Shown here in pieces: positions 5,139 to 12,162 of a stretch of 12,162 nucleotides of DNA (the stretch's first letter is position 1; every line of letters begins with the position of its first letter). The DNA is from [Eubacterium] saphenum. GTDB lineage: Bacteria > Bacillota > Clostridia > Oscillospirales > Ruminococcaceae. The translations under genes and the position numbers were made by a program. The notes under the pieces were generated by a model that was not told the origin of the DNA, made no database searches, and saw only the letters and a program-made list of their open reading frames with translations. Location of the stretch: positions 1 through 12,162 of the forward strand of contig SFJQ01000047.1 of assembly GCA_004555855.1 (NCBI GenBank), read 5' to 3'.

Positions 5139-5630
5139 TTATTCCTGAAATAACAATTGCACTATATCTGCGAATTTTCCCGAACACGCTTTGAGCAAAT
5201 CCTCGGGAGCAAGCTCGAGCTGAAGTCCCAGTCTGCCGCCGCTCACGAAAAGTTTTTCGAGATTTTTTGCGCTTTCGTGAACGAAAGTAGGGAACTGCTT
5301 TTTCATTCCAATAGGTGAAACGCCTCCGCGGATATATCCCGAAATCGCGTTTATATCCTTGACGTGGACGGGTTCAAGCGACTTCTCCTCGGCAACTTTC
5401 GCGCACTTTTTGAGGTCAAGCTCCTTGTCAACAGGCAGCACAAAAACGTAATATTTCCCGCTTTTTCCAACGGTGACGATTGTCTTGAAGGTGGCCTCGG
5501 GCGCTTGACCGAGCGTTTCGGCGATATGAACGCCATCGATAAACTCCCCGCACTCGTAGGTGTGAGGGACATAGTTAATCTTCGCCCTGTCGAGCATACG
5601 CAGAGCGTTTGTTTTAGCTTCCTTGGACAT
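5139..5630 (-). CDS. ybaK: YbaK-family aminoacyl-tRNA deacylase (Cys-tRNA(Pro) type)
   Basis: A 163-residue soluble protein of the YbaK/EbsC family, which hydrolyses cysteine wrongly attached to tRNA-Pro by prolyl-tRNA synthetase. The N-terminal segment KTNALRMLDRAKINYVPHTY is typical. The conserved catalytic-site lysine is Lys49 in TFKTIV (E. coli YbaK Lys46), and the GYIRGGVSPIG block (98-108) forms the substrate pocket with the GGxSPxG signature. Length is normal (about 155-165). The start ATG overlaps by one base the TGA of a 48-residue membrane protein gene (TGATG), so translation is probably coupled; there is no strong Shine-Dalgarno of its own. It is last in the terD operon and converges on the terminator at 5103-5138. 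A broader editing specificity, as in other INS-superfamily members, is possible. Confidence 0.92.
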   Translation of the reverse strand: MSKEAKTNALRMLDRAKINYVPHTYECGEFIDGVHIAETLGQAPEATFKTIVTVGKSGKYYVFVLPVDKELDLKKCAKVAEEKSLEPVHVKDINAISGYIRGGVSPIGMKKQFPTFVHESAKNLEKLFVSGGRLGLQLELAPEDLLKACSGKFADIVQLLFQE

Positions 5631-5776
5631 CAGATATCTTCGCTCAAATCGTCCTCAATGTCAAAATCAGCTTCATCGATCAGCTTTGTCTTGTTCAGCA
5701 GGAAGAATGCAACTCCTGCAGCAGCTGCGGCTGCGGTAACGATAATGCCGAGAATAATCATAAGTTTTTTTGTCAT
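5630..5776 (-). CDS. 48-residue single-pass membrane protein, unknown function
   Basis: This small gene is easy to miss. From the ATG at 5776-5774 the sequence reads MTKKLMIILGIIVTAAAAAA, then GVAFFLLNKTKLIDEADFDI and EDDLSEDI. A short basic start and a hydrophobic segment at about 5-27, including six consecutive alanines, lead to NKTK and a strongly acidic tail (about 9 Asp/Glu in the last 16 residues). Topology should be N-out/C-in by the positive-inside rule around NKTK, or a cleaved signal; I cannot decide. GGAGGAAACTATT immediately upstream is an excellent ribosome binding site. It lies 18 bases after the stop of the TerD gene, and its TGA shares one base with the ybaK ATG. The spacing and the RBS make it a real gene; I do not recognise the family. 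Confidence 0.8.
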   Translation of the reverse strand: MTKKLMIILGIIVTAAAAAAGVAFFLLNKTKLIDEADFDIEDDLSEDI

Positions 5777-5794
5777 AATAGTTTCCTCCGTTAA

Positions 5795-6385
5795 TTACTG
5801 AAATCTTGCAGCCATCTCAGCTATACCGTTGTCGTTTGTCGGCTCGCCGATAGCGCCGAATTTCCACTCGTTGTTATAGCGGTAAACCTCGCCGAAAATC
5901 ATAGCGGTTTTTCCATCGTAATTCTCGGAAAGATTGTACTTGCAAAGCTCCGTTCCCGTATCCGCGTCAACAACTCTGATGAACGCGTTTTTAATCATAC
6001 CGAACTGCTGATTGCGCTCTCTTGCCTGATAAATCGTGACAACGAAAACAATTTTCGAGTAATCCGCAGGAACCTTGTTCAGCTCAACGATAATCTGCTC
6101 ATCGTCGCCGTCGCCAGCACCCGTGAGATTGTCGCCGCAGTGACGTACAGCGCCGCTTCTGTGCATAAGCTGACCGTAATAAACGACATCAACAGGTCCC
6201 GAGAGCTTTCCGCTTTGTGCGTTGATGAGGAGAGCGGACGCGTCGCAGTCGATATCCTCGCGCTTCGAGAACAGCGAGAACTTTTTCGGTGCCTCGTCCC
6301 AGCCAAGACCGACAACCAGCGCCTTCAGTCCCGCATTGCCTTTGGTGAGGTCAACCTTTTGACCTTTTTGAAGATTTACGGACAT
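5795..6385 (-). CDS. TerD-family stress protein
   Basis: A 196-residue cytoplasmic protein of the TerD family (tellurite resistance/general stress, calcium-binding). The N-terminus MSVNLQKGQKVDLTKG and LVVGLGWD are diagnostic. The core has DIDCDASALLI (44-54), the acidic metal-binding motif CGDNLTGAGDGDDEQI (83-98) and IYQARERNQQFGMIKNAFIRVVD (118-140). Length is normal. I chose the internal ATG at 6385-6383: AAGGAAGG lies upstream of it, while an in-frame ATG at 6430 sits at the promoter -10 and before the expected transcription start. Only one ter gene is present, without TerC, TerZ or TerA partners, so metal resistance itself is doubtful; related Bacillus YceC-type proteins act in envelope stress. 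It heads an operon with a small membrane protein and the YbaK deacylase. Confidence 0.93.
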   Translation of the reverse strand: MSVNLQKGQKVDLTKGNAGLKALVVGLGWDEAPKKFSLFSKREDIDCDASALLINAQSGKLSGPVDVVYYGQLMHRSGAVRHCGDNLTGAGDGDDEQIIVELNKVPADYSKIVFVVTIYQARERNQQFGMIKNAFIRVVDADTGTELCKYNLSENYDGKTAMIFGEVYRYNNEWKFGAIGEPTNDNGIAEMAARFQ

Positions 6386-6418
6386 AACAAATCCTTCCTT
6401 TCCTAAACCTTTAAAAAT

Positions 6419-6447
6419 ATTATACAACACTTTTTCCGAAAATGCAA
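6419..6447 (-). promoter_or_regulatory. SigA promoter of the terD operon
   Basis: On the minus strand TTGCAT (6447-6442), a 17-bp spacer and consensus TATAAT (6424-6419). Transcription would begin near 6412, about 27 bases before the TerD ATG. This rules out the longer TerD start at 6430. Confidence 0.8.
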
Positions 6448-6460
6448 GTGTTTTTATACA

Positions 6461-6494
6461 AAATTTCCCCCGCTTTTGAACGGGGGGGAATTTG
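6461..6494 (-). terminator. Terminator of the putP gene
   Basis: Immediately after the putP stop, seven G and a C on the plus strand (6481-6488) face CCCCCG (6467-6472) across an 8-nt loop. Partial AAATTT pairing extends the stem. Read minus, the stem is followed by AAATTTTGT. The T-run is short, so termination may be imperfect; the terD promoter -35 begins 14 bp further on. Confidence 0.7.
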
Positions 6495-6495
6495 T

Positions 6496-8016
6496 TTACT
6501 TCAAATCGGCAGACTTTGCAGTCTTGAAAAGCTCGTCAACCTTGTCCTTGTCAACCTTTGTTACAAGCGAAACCACGATAACCGCAATCATTGCGAGGAC
6601 AAACGCAGGAAGCAGCGAGTAAATACCCGTCTGTGCAAAAATCGGGACATTTTCCCAGACTATTACAGACGCGCCGCCCACGACAATTCCCGCAACCGCG
6701 CCCGGCATTGTCATCTTCTTCCAGAAGAGCGACAAAATCATTGCCGGACCAAACGCCGCGCCAAGTCCTGCCCACGCGTAGGAAACCAGTCCCATAACCG
6801 AGCTGTTTTTGTCAAGCGCGAGAACATAAGCGATAACTGCGATTAAGATAACCGTGCCGCGTGAAATCCACATAAGCGTCTTTTCCGAAGCGTTTTTCTT
6901 GAACAGCTTGAACATATCGTTGGTGACTGCCGAGGAGGTGACGAGGAGCTGGCTGTCGGCGGTGGACATAATCGCCGCGAGGATTGCCGAGAGAATAACG
7001 CCCGCAAGCAGCGCAGGAAGCAGCGACGACGACAGGAACATAAAAATCTTCTCGGAGTCGCCCATTGCCATAAATTTCGCATTCAGCTCTTCGTTTCCGG
7101 GGGCGTTGAGGAAGGACATTCCGAAAATTCCCACGAGAACCGCCGCCGCAAGGGTTACGAAAACCCAGATTGTCGCGATGATGCGGGATTTCTTAATCAA
7201 ATCGCTGGACTTTATCGCCATAAAGCGAACCAGAATATGCGGCATTCCGAAGTAACCGAGTCCCCAAGCAAGTCCCGAAATAATGGTTGTCAGGGCAAGC
7301 GTGCCGTCCGAGTTGTAGATGAAGCTGGTGTAGTACTCCTTGATAACGCCGCTTTGCATCGCGTTATTAAACGCTTCGCCGAGGTTCGGGGTTTGAACAA
7401 CAATGATAATCGGCATAACAACAAGCGCCGCGAACATCAGCAGACCTTGAATGAGGTCAGTCCAGCATACCGCAACAAAGCCGCCGAGGAATGTGTAGGA
7501 AATGATGATAAGCGCGCCGATTGTGAGCGAGATGGTGTAGTCCGTGCCGAAAATAAATTCAAAAAGCTTAGCTCCGCCGCTGAAAGCAGACGCGGTGTAG
7601 ATGAGGAAGAAAAAGAAGATGATTGCCGCGCAGATAAGTCTGATAACGGGGGAGTTGTTGAAGAAACGCTTTTGGAAATACTCGGGAATTGTGATGGCGT
7701 CGCCCGCCGCATAGGACATTTTGCGCAGTCTTGACGCGACAATTCTCCAGTTGAGATAGGTTCCGATGAACAGACCAATTGCAATCCAGCTCTCCGTCAA
7801 ACCGCCAACCAAAACGGCTCCCGGCAGTCCCATAAGCAGCCAGCCGCTCATATCGGACGCTTGCGCGGAAATTGCTGTTGTCCAGCTTCCGAGCTGACGT
7901 CCGCCGATGAAAAAGTCGCTCATATTTTTTGATTTTCTGAACGACATTATTCCGATTGCGAGAATCAGCAGCGCGTAAGCCACGAAAGCAATCACCGTGT
8001 AAACATTAAATTCCAT
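6496..8016 (-). CDS. putP: Sodium/proline symporter (SSS family)
   Basis: A 506-residue inner-membrane transporter of the solute:sodium symporter family that imports proline with Na+. About 13 hydrophobic segments span the protein. The strongest evidence is SAQASDMSGWLLMGLPGA in the second segment: Asp55, Ser57, Gly58 and Trp59 fall at the E. coli PutP numbering, and Asp55 is the sodium-site residue there. Ser351-Thr352 in AAIMSTADSQLLV correspond to the sodium ligands Ser340/Thr341 of E. coli. RxxxIPEYFQKRF and GWGLGYFGMPHILVRFMAI-like segments are also family features. Length matches (502 in E. coli). The start has AGGAGAG six bases upstream. The gene is a single transcription unit with its own promoter and terminator; no proline catabolism gene is beside it, so a role in nutrition or osmoprotection cannot be separated. 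Confidence 0.93.
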   Translation of the reverse strand: MEFNVYTVIAFVAYALLILAIGIMSFRKSKNMSDFFIGGRQLGSWTTAISAQASDMSGWLLMGLPGAVLVGGLTESWIAIGLFIGTYLNWRIVASRLRKMSYAAGDAITIPEYFQKRFFNNSPVIRLICAAIIFFFFLIYTASAFSGGAKLFEFIFGTDYTISLTIGALIIISYTFLGGFVAVCWTDLIQGLLMFAALVVMPIIIVVQTPNLGEAFNNAMQSGVIKEYYTSFIYNSDGTLALTTIISGLAWGLGYFGMPHILVRFMAIKSSDLIKKSRIIATIWVFVTLAAAVLVGIFGMSFLNAPGNEELNAKFMAMGDSEKIFMFLSSSLLPALLAGVILSAILAAIMSTADSQLLVTSSAVTNDMFKLFKKNASEKTLMWISRGTVILIAVIAYVLALDKNSSVMGLVSYAWAGLGAAFGPAMILSLFWKKMTMPGAVAGIVVGGASVIVWENVPIFAQTGIYSLLPAFVLAMIAVIVVSLVTKVDKDKVDELFKTAKSADLK

Positions 8017-8045
8017 TTTTTCTCTCCTTTTTTGTATTATTCCTC

Positions 8046-8074
8046 ATTATACCATAAATTTGCAGAAAAATCAA
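8046..8074 (-). promoter_or_regulatory. Promoter of putP
   Basis: Minus strand TTGATT (8074-8069), 17-bp spacer and TATAAT (8051-8046), with TGG before the -10 (extended type). Transcription would begin near 8039, giving a leader of about 23 bases. The architecture is nearly the same as promoter P1 of the candidate small RNA. Confidence 0.8.
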
Positions 8075-8106
8075 GTCAAAATATGCATTTCGGCGTATAA
8101 AATGCA

Positions 8107-8132
8107 AAAATCCCCTGTGGAAAGGGGATTTT
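8107..8132 (-). terminator. Terminator of the MATE-methionine synthase operon
   Basis: AAAATCCCC (8107-8115) and GGGGATTTT (8124-8132) form a 9-bp stem with an 8-nt loop. It begins three bases after the stop of the methionine synthase gene. Both arms end in A/T runs, so it could work in either direction, but only minus-strand transcription reaches it here. Confidence 0.85.
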
Positions 8133-8135
8133 GTG

Positions 8136-10529
8136 TTATTTTTCATACACTTTTCTTGCAATATCCACGGTTTCCTTCGCGTCCTTAGCGTAGAAATCCG
8201 CGCCGATTTTCTCGGCATATTCGGGAGTCAAAACCGCGCCGCCGACAACGATTTTGCAGTTCAGACCGCGCTCGTGAATCAGCTTAATCGTGCCTTCCAT
8301 ACTTTTGAGCGTTGTGGTCATCAGCGCGGACAGCCCGACAAGCCGCACGTCAAATTTTTCGGCAGCGTCCGCGACTGCTTCATAATCGACGTCTTTTCCG
8401 AGGTCGATAACCTCGAAGCCGTAGTTTTCGAGCAGCGTTTTCACGATGTTTTTGCCGATATCGTGAACGTCGCCTTTGACCGTTGCCAGAACAACGCGCC
8501 CGCGGCTTTCGGCTTCACCGCCGCGGCTTGAAATCGCCCTCTTCACCTCGTCAAAAGCGGCTTGTGCAGCACTCGCTGCGCCGATAAGTTGCGGCAGGAA
8601 CATCTTGCCCTTTTCAAAGAGCGCGCCTGCCTCGTCAAGCGCGGGGATAAGGCGGTTGTTGATGATATCCATCGGCTCCTCGCCGTTGTCGAGAAGCGTT
8701 TTCGTGAGCTTCGCGCATTCGGCTTTCAGTCCCGAAAGAACCGCGTGCAAAATATCGTCAGCACCCGTTTTCAGCTCGGTTTTCTCGGCTGACTTCACGG
8801 ACTGCGTCACAATCTGCTCCGCACCAAACCGTTCGATATACTTCACGCCGCTCCTGTCGTAGCCCGAAAGCAGCCGAAACGCGCAGACAGCTCCCGTCAT
8901 CGCGGCGCTGTTCGGGTTCATTATCGCAAGGTCAAGACCGCTTTGCATAGCCATTGTGAGGAACGTGGAGTTTACAAGCTCTCGGTTCGGCAGCCCGAAC
9001 GAAATATTCGACACGCCAAGCACGTTTTTCAGCCCGAGCTTTTCGCGAACCATACGAATTGCCCTGAGCGTTTCGGAAGCGCCGTCTTGTTCTGCGGAAG
9101 CGGTCAGCGTGAGGCAGTCGATGTAGACATCGCGCTTCGGTATCCCGTAAAACTCTGCGCGCTTCAGGATTTTCTCCGCGATTTCAAAGCGTTTCTCGGC
9201 AGTTTTCGGAATACCGTCCTTGTCAAGAGTAAGTCCGATAACCGCCGCGCCGTACTTTTTCACGAGCGGCAAAACCGTGTCAAGTTTCTCGTCCTCACCG
9301 TTGACGGAGTTTACGATAGGCTTGCCCGAAACCACTCTCAGAGCCGCTTCGAGGACATCAAGCTCGGTTGTGTCGATTTGAAGCGGCGCGTCCGAAACCG
9401 ACTGAATTGCGTCAACCGCGGCGAGCATCATCTCTTTTTCATCGATATCGGGCAGCCCGACGTTCACGTCAAGAATTTCCGCGCCACCGTCGCACTGCTC
9501 GACAGCCTGCCGCATTATATAATCGAGGTCGTGCCGCTTCAGCGCTTCTTTGAACAGCTTTTTACCCGTGGGATTTATGCGTTCGCCGATAATCCTCACG
9601 GTATCGATTTCCACAACCTTTGAAGCCGAGCAAACCGCCGCGGGAATTTCCGTGTTTTTCTTCACAAACGGCTTTGCGTTCAGCTTTTCGGCGATTTTCG
9701 CGATATATTCGGGAGAAGTTCCGCAGCACCCGCCGAGCAGCTTCACGCCCATTTCTGCGAATTTCTCGACAGTTTCGGCGAATTGCTCGGGAGAAACGTT
9801 GTACAAATTTGTGACAGGGTCGGGAAGACCTGCGTTTGGGCGAATGGAAACAGGAACTTCCGCCCATTTCATAATCTCCTCGACAATAGGCAGCGCCTCC
9901 TCCGGACCGAGCGAGCAGTTCATTCCCACGACGTCCGCGCCCGCGCCCTGAAGCGTGAGAACCGCCGAAGCCGCCGTGCAGCCGGTAAATGTGCGGAGAT
10001 TTTTCTCGAAGGACATCGTGCAGATTACGGGCAGCGATGTGTTCTCCTTTGCGGCAAGAAGCGCGGTTTTAGCCTCGGTGAGGTCAGTCATCGTTTCGAT
10101 TGCGATGAAATCCGCGCCCGCGTTTTCGCCCGCTTTCATCACCTCGAAAAACATCTCGTAAGCCTCGTCAACGGGCATATCACCCGCAGGACGCAGCATT
10201 CTTCCCAGCGAACCCACGTCCAGCGCCACGAGAACGTCCGTTCCCGCGCACGCTTTTTTCGCGATTTCGACAGCCTTCCCGATAACCTCGTCAACGGAAA
10301 ATCTGCTGTTTTTGAGCTTGTTTCGGTTAGCACCGAAGGTGTTCGCGTAAACCGCCTGCGCGCCCGCCGCGATATATTGACGGTGGATATCCTCGATTAA
10401 ATCGGGGTTTGTGAAATTCAGCTCCTCGGGCAGCCCGCCGAGCTTCAAGCCCGATTTTTGGAGCATTGTCCCCATCGCGCCGTCAAGTATTATGAATTTG
10501 TCGTTTTTGAGCAATTCTCTGAAAGTCAT
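8136..10529 (-). CDS. Cobalamin-dependent methionine synthase, short form without AdoMet domain
   Basis: This 797-residue enzyme moves a methyl group from methyltetrahydrofolate through cobalamin to homocysteine. Residues 1-290 are the homocysteine-binding barrel, with zinc ligands Cys205 (GMNCSLGP) and Cys268-Cys269 (LLGGCCGTSPEY). About 310-570 is the pterin-binding barrel, with IIGERINPTGKK at 313 and EILDVNVGLPDIDE at 351. About 580-665 is the cobalamin cap, and 675-797 the B12 domain with GDVHDIGKNI, where His689 is the cobalt ligand. The protein stops after this domain. E. coli MetH (about 1,230 residues) has a further AdoMet-binding reactivation domain that is absent, so a separate reactivation protein is expected; none is in the window. 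The ATG overlaps the MATE stop by four bases (ATGA), and its Shine-Dalgarno AGGAG is inside the MATE gene. A terminator follows the stop. Confidence 0.95.
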   Translation of the reverse strand: MTFRELLKNDKFIILDGAMGTMLQKSGLKLGGLPEELNFTNPDLIEDIHRQYIAAGAQAVYANTFGANRNKLKNSRFSVDEVIGKAVEIAKKACAGTDVLVALDVGSLGRMLRPAGDMPVDEAYEMFFEVMKAGENAGADFIAIETMTDLTEAKTALLAAKENTSLPVICTMSFEKNLRTFTGCTAASAVLTLQGAGADVVGMNCSLGPEEALPIVEEIMKWAEVPVSIRPNAGLPDPVTNLYNVSPEQFAETVEKFAEMGVKLLGGCCGTSPEYIAKIAEKLNAKPFVKKNTEIPAAVCSASKVVEIDTVRIIGERINPTGKKLFKEALKRHDLDYIMRQAVEQCDGGAEILDVNVGLPDIDEKEMMLAAVDAIQSVSDAPLQIDTTELDVLEAALRVVSGKPIVNSVNGEDEKLDTVLPLVKKYGAAVIGLTLDKDGIPKTAEKRFEIAEKILKRAEFYGIPKRDVYIDCLTLTASAEQDGASETLRAIRMVREKLGLKNVLGVSNISFGLPNRELVNSTFLTMAMQSGLDLAIMNPNSAAMTGAVCAFRLLSGYDRSGVKYIERFGAEQIVTQSVKSAEKTELKTGADDILHAVLSGLKAECAKLTKTLLDNGEEPMDIINNRLIPALDEAGALFEKGKMFLPQLIGAASAAQAAFDEVKRAISSRGGEAESRGRVVLATVKGDVHDIGKNIVKTLLENYGFEVIDLGKDVDYEAVADAAEKFDVRLVGLSALMTTTLKSMEGTIKLIHERGLNCKIVVGGAVLTPEYAEKIGADFYAKDAKETVDIARKVYEK

Positions 10530-11947
10530 TTTAATACTCCTGTTTCTTTAGTTTCTGAAACCTCGTCCTCATTCGGAAGCCTTCGCAGCGCGAAAATCGT
10601 GATTATGATGATAAGCACGGCGCAGGTTGTCCAGATGATAGGCTCGGAGATGATAACGCCGAAATACCCGCCGACCGCTTCGATTGAGTCGCCGACAGTT
10701 CCCGTGTGACCGCCGAAAAGCGGTATCATCACAAGCACCGTGACGATTTTCCACGAAAGTTCAATTATGCTGCACAAAATCGGCACGGCGCTCTTTCCAA
10801 GCCCCTGAAGCGACGACCGCAGCGACAGCAGCGCCGCAAGCGGATAGTAGAACGGCACGCTCCATTTGAGGTAGAGAACAGCCGTTGCGATAATTTCCGC
10901 GCTTTTTGCTTCTTCCGAAGAAACCAGCATTCCCACAAGGAAATCTCCCGCGAAAAACACAAGCCCGAGCGTTATCGTAGCCCACGAAAACGCGATAATC
11001 AAGCCGTCACGGATACCGATTTTAATGCGCGAGTACTTGCCTGCGCCTCGATTTTGCGAGCAAAATGTAACGAGCGTTGCGCTGATTGACGAGAACGGCA
11101 TTATGAGTAATCCGAAAATTTTTCTCGCCGCCGTGTGAGCTGTGATAATCTCCTCGCCGAAGCCGTTTATGCCGTTCTGCAAAACGATTGAGCCCATATC
11201 GACAATCGAGTACATAAGCGCCATTCCGAAGCCTGCTCCGAGTAGTTCGGCGGTGCTTTCTTTCGTGAACTTGAAGTCCTCTTTCTTGATTAACAGGAAC
11301 GGTCTGCGCTTTATCAGATAAATCATACAAACAACCGCGGACATCAGCTGCGCGGCAACGGTTGCCAGAGCCGCACCCAGCACGCCCATTTCAAACACGC
11401 ACACCAGAAGCAAGTCAAGTACGATATTCAGCGCGGTTGAGATGATAAGTATAATCAGCGGGATAACGCTGTCGCCGACTGCGCGCAGTATTGCCGCTTC
11501 AAAGTTGTACAAAAGCGTCACCACAAGCCCGAGCGCCACCACGAACAGATAATCCCGCGCCTGTCCGAAAATCTCGGCGGGGGTGTTGAGGGCGGTGAGG
11601 AGCGGTTCGATGAAAATTGTGATTGCGCAGATTATGAGCGCGGTTGTCGCCGTTGAAAACGTGAGCATACGCGCGATTGTCCGGCGCATTTCGTCGTGCC
11701 GTCCCGCACCGAAATTCTTGGAAACGATGATAGCAAATCCCGTCACCAAGCCGTTTATCAGGTTGAACATCAGCGAAACCACCGATGCTGTTGAACCAAC
11801 GGCAGCGATAGCGCTGTTACCGAGGTTTTGACCGATGATTATGGTATCGGTGAGGCTGTAAACCTGTTGAAAAACGTTACCGAGCAGTATCGGCAGGGCA
11901 AATGCCGCAATTAGCTTCAGCGGCTTGCCGTTTGTCAAATCTTTCAT
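10526..11947 (-). CDS. MATE-family multidrug/cation exporter
   Basis: A 473-residue membrane protein of the MATE family, which exports organic cations or drugs in exchange for Na+ or H+. The N-terminus MKDLTNGKPLKLIAAFALPI, then LLGNVFQQVYSLTDTIIIGQ, is the classic first segment. The motif continues as LGNSAIAAVGSTASVVSLMF and FAIIVSKNFGAGRHDEMRRT. About twelve hydrophobic segments are arranged as two homologous six-helix halves; the second begins around residue 235 (LLGAGFGMALMYSIVDMGSIV) and contains FCSQNRGAGKYSRIKIG, the counterpart of the GAGR loop. Length is normal. It has AGGAAGAG before the ATG and a promoter at 11983-12011. Its stop overlaps the start of methionine synthase, forming a two-gene operon. 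That could mean export of a related metabolite, or merely shared expression. The substrate is unknown. Confidence 0.93.
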   Translation of the reverse strand: MKDLTNGKPLKLIAAFALPILLGNVFQQVYSLTDTIIIGQNLGNSAIAAVGSTASVVSLMFNLINGLVTGFAIIVSKNFGAGRHDEMRRTIARMLTFSTATTALIICAITIFIEPLLTALNTPAEIFGQARDYLFVVALGLVVTLLYNFEAAILRAVGDSVIPLIILIISTALNIVLDLLLVCVFEMGVLGAALATVAAQLMSAVVCMIYLIKRRPFLLIKKEDFKFTKESTAELLGAGFGMALMYSIVDMGSIVLQNGINGFGEEIITAHTAARKIFGLLIMPFSSISATLVTFCSQNRGAGKYSRIKIGIRDGLIIAFSWATITLGLVFFAGDFLVGMLVSSEEAKSAEIIATAVLYLKWSVPFYYPLAALLSLRSSLQGLGKSAVPILCSIIELSWKIVTVLVMIPLFGGHTGTVGDSIEAVGGYFGVIISEPIIWTTCAVLIIIITIFALRRLPNEDEVSETKETGVLK

Positions 11948-11982
11948 TTTATCTCTTCCTTTTGTCTATGTATATTCACTAT

Positions 11983-12011
11983 ATTCTAACATATCCCGAG
12001 ATTTTTTTCAA
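11983..12011 (-). promoter_or_regulatory. Promoter of the MATE-methionine synthase operon
   Basis: Minus strand TTGAAA (12011-12006), 17-bp spacer and TAGAAT (11988-11983), with TGT before the -10. Transcription would begin near 11976, so the leader is only about 29 bases. That is too short for a cobalamin or SAM riboswitch. Confidence 0.65.
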
Positions 12012-12031
12012 GGGGATTTTTTAAATTCTGC

Positions 12032-12060
12032 TTGACAAATCGCATTTTTTGTTGTATAAT
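12032..12060 (+). promoter_or_regulatory. Consensus promoter of tRNA-Pro
   Basis: Perfect TTGACA (12032-12037), 17-bp spacer and perfect TATAAT (12055-12060). Transcription should begin about 12067, five bases before the tRNA. It is divergent from the MATE promoter, with 20 bp between the two -35 boxes. Confidence 0.93.
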
Positions 12061-12071
12061 TGTAATGTTAT

Positions 12072-12149
12072 CGGGGTGTGGCTCAGTTTGGCTAGAGCGC
12101 CTGCTTTGGGAGCAGGACGTCGCAGGTTCGAATCCTGTCACCCCGACCA
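12072..12149 (+). tRNA. tRNA-Pro (anticodon UGG), CCA encoded
   Basis: The 78-nt cloverleaf is complete. The acceptor arm is CGGGGTG/CACCCCG with discriminator A and an encoded CCA. The D stem is GCTC/GAGC. The anticodon stem CCTGC/GCAGG carries the loop TTTGGGA, giving anticodon TGG. The T arm has the loop TTCGAAT. UGG reads all or most proline codons. The gene lies directly behind a consensus promoter; the window ends 13 bases after it, so a terminator or further tRNAs cannot be assessed. Confidence 0.97.
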
Positions 12150-12162
12150 AATAAGCACGGTA

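Noticed and set aside
6386..6430. Upstream ATG extending TerD by 15 residues
   Set aside because: The extension covers the -10 box and the expected transcription start, and the family N-terminus MSVNLQKGQ begins at the internal ATG, which has its own AAGGAAGG.
8943..10400. Long plus-strand open frames (226 and 205 codons) opposite methionine synthase
   Set aside because: Both are antisense to strongly conserved MetH domains, rich in Arg/His/Phe, and lack promoters or ribosome binding sites.
11948..11982. Possible cobalamin or SAM riboswitch before the MATE-methionine synthase operon
   Set aside because: The predicted leader is about 29 bases, far too short, and no matching conserved elements are visible.
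5139..12149. Functional link between YbaK (edits Cys-tRNA-Pro) and the tRNA-Pro gene
   Set aside because: They are about 6.4 kb apart in separate transcription units with unrelated genes between, so proximity is most likely coincidental.

Overview
The window looks like a chromosomal segment of a Gram-positive clostridial bacterium, perhaps of the Ruminococcaceae/Oscillospiraceae group. The placement is inferred from protein content: two class B sortases, a ThiI without a rhodanese domain beside its own NifS-type desulfurase, a methionine synthase without the AdoMet domain, and a tiny CGCGC-type cysteine-rich protein. Genes look mid-GC by eye, intergenic regions are clearly AT-rich, and Shine-Dalgarno sites and SigA-type promoters are strong. 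I see no phage, insertion sequence, CRISPR array or plasmid signature. Most of the window is ordinary core genome.

Layout, left to right. (A) 1-4496, minus strand: a compact operon read as nifS-like cysteine desulfurase, thiI, stand-alone cinA C-terminal domain (pncC-like), class B sortase, then a second class B sortase cut by the window edge. No terminator is visible between these genes. (B) 4497-4925: the largest intergenic region and the most interesting part. It holds a minus-strand extended -10 promoter for nifS, nine A/T tracts phased at about 10 bp with five TTACA repeats on one helical face, a strong plus-strand promoter, and a roughly 97-nt unit of two hairpins ending in an intrinsic terminator. 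Both hairpins display C-rich loops, so this is a candidate small RNA. A second promoter follows. (C) 4926-5072, plus strand: a 48-residue protein with 12 cysteines around one hydrophobic segment, ending at a bidirectional terminator. (D) 6424-5139, minus strand: promoter, TerD-family protein, a 48-residue single-pass membrane protein that is easily missed, and a YbaK-type aminoacyl-tRNA deacylase, closely packed. (E) 8074-6461, minus strand: a monocistronic PutP-type sodium/proline symporter with its own promoter and terminator. (F) 12011-8107, minus strand: promoter, MATE transporter, and cobalamin-dependent methionine synthase overlapping it by four bases, then a terminator. (G) 12032-12149, plus strand: consensus promoter and tRNA-Pro(UGG).

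How the parts fit. NifS and ThiI form a dedicated sulfur relay for 4-thiouridine in tRNA. YbaK is also a translation factor, and the window ends in a tRNA-Pro, the tRNA whose misacylation YbaK corrects; I regard that as coincidence. The sortases attach proteins to the cell wall, but no sorting-signal substrate is visible here. The candidate new biology is the divergent region B/C, with its curved, repeat-bearing DNA, the C-rich-loop RNA and the cysteine-rich micro-protein.
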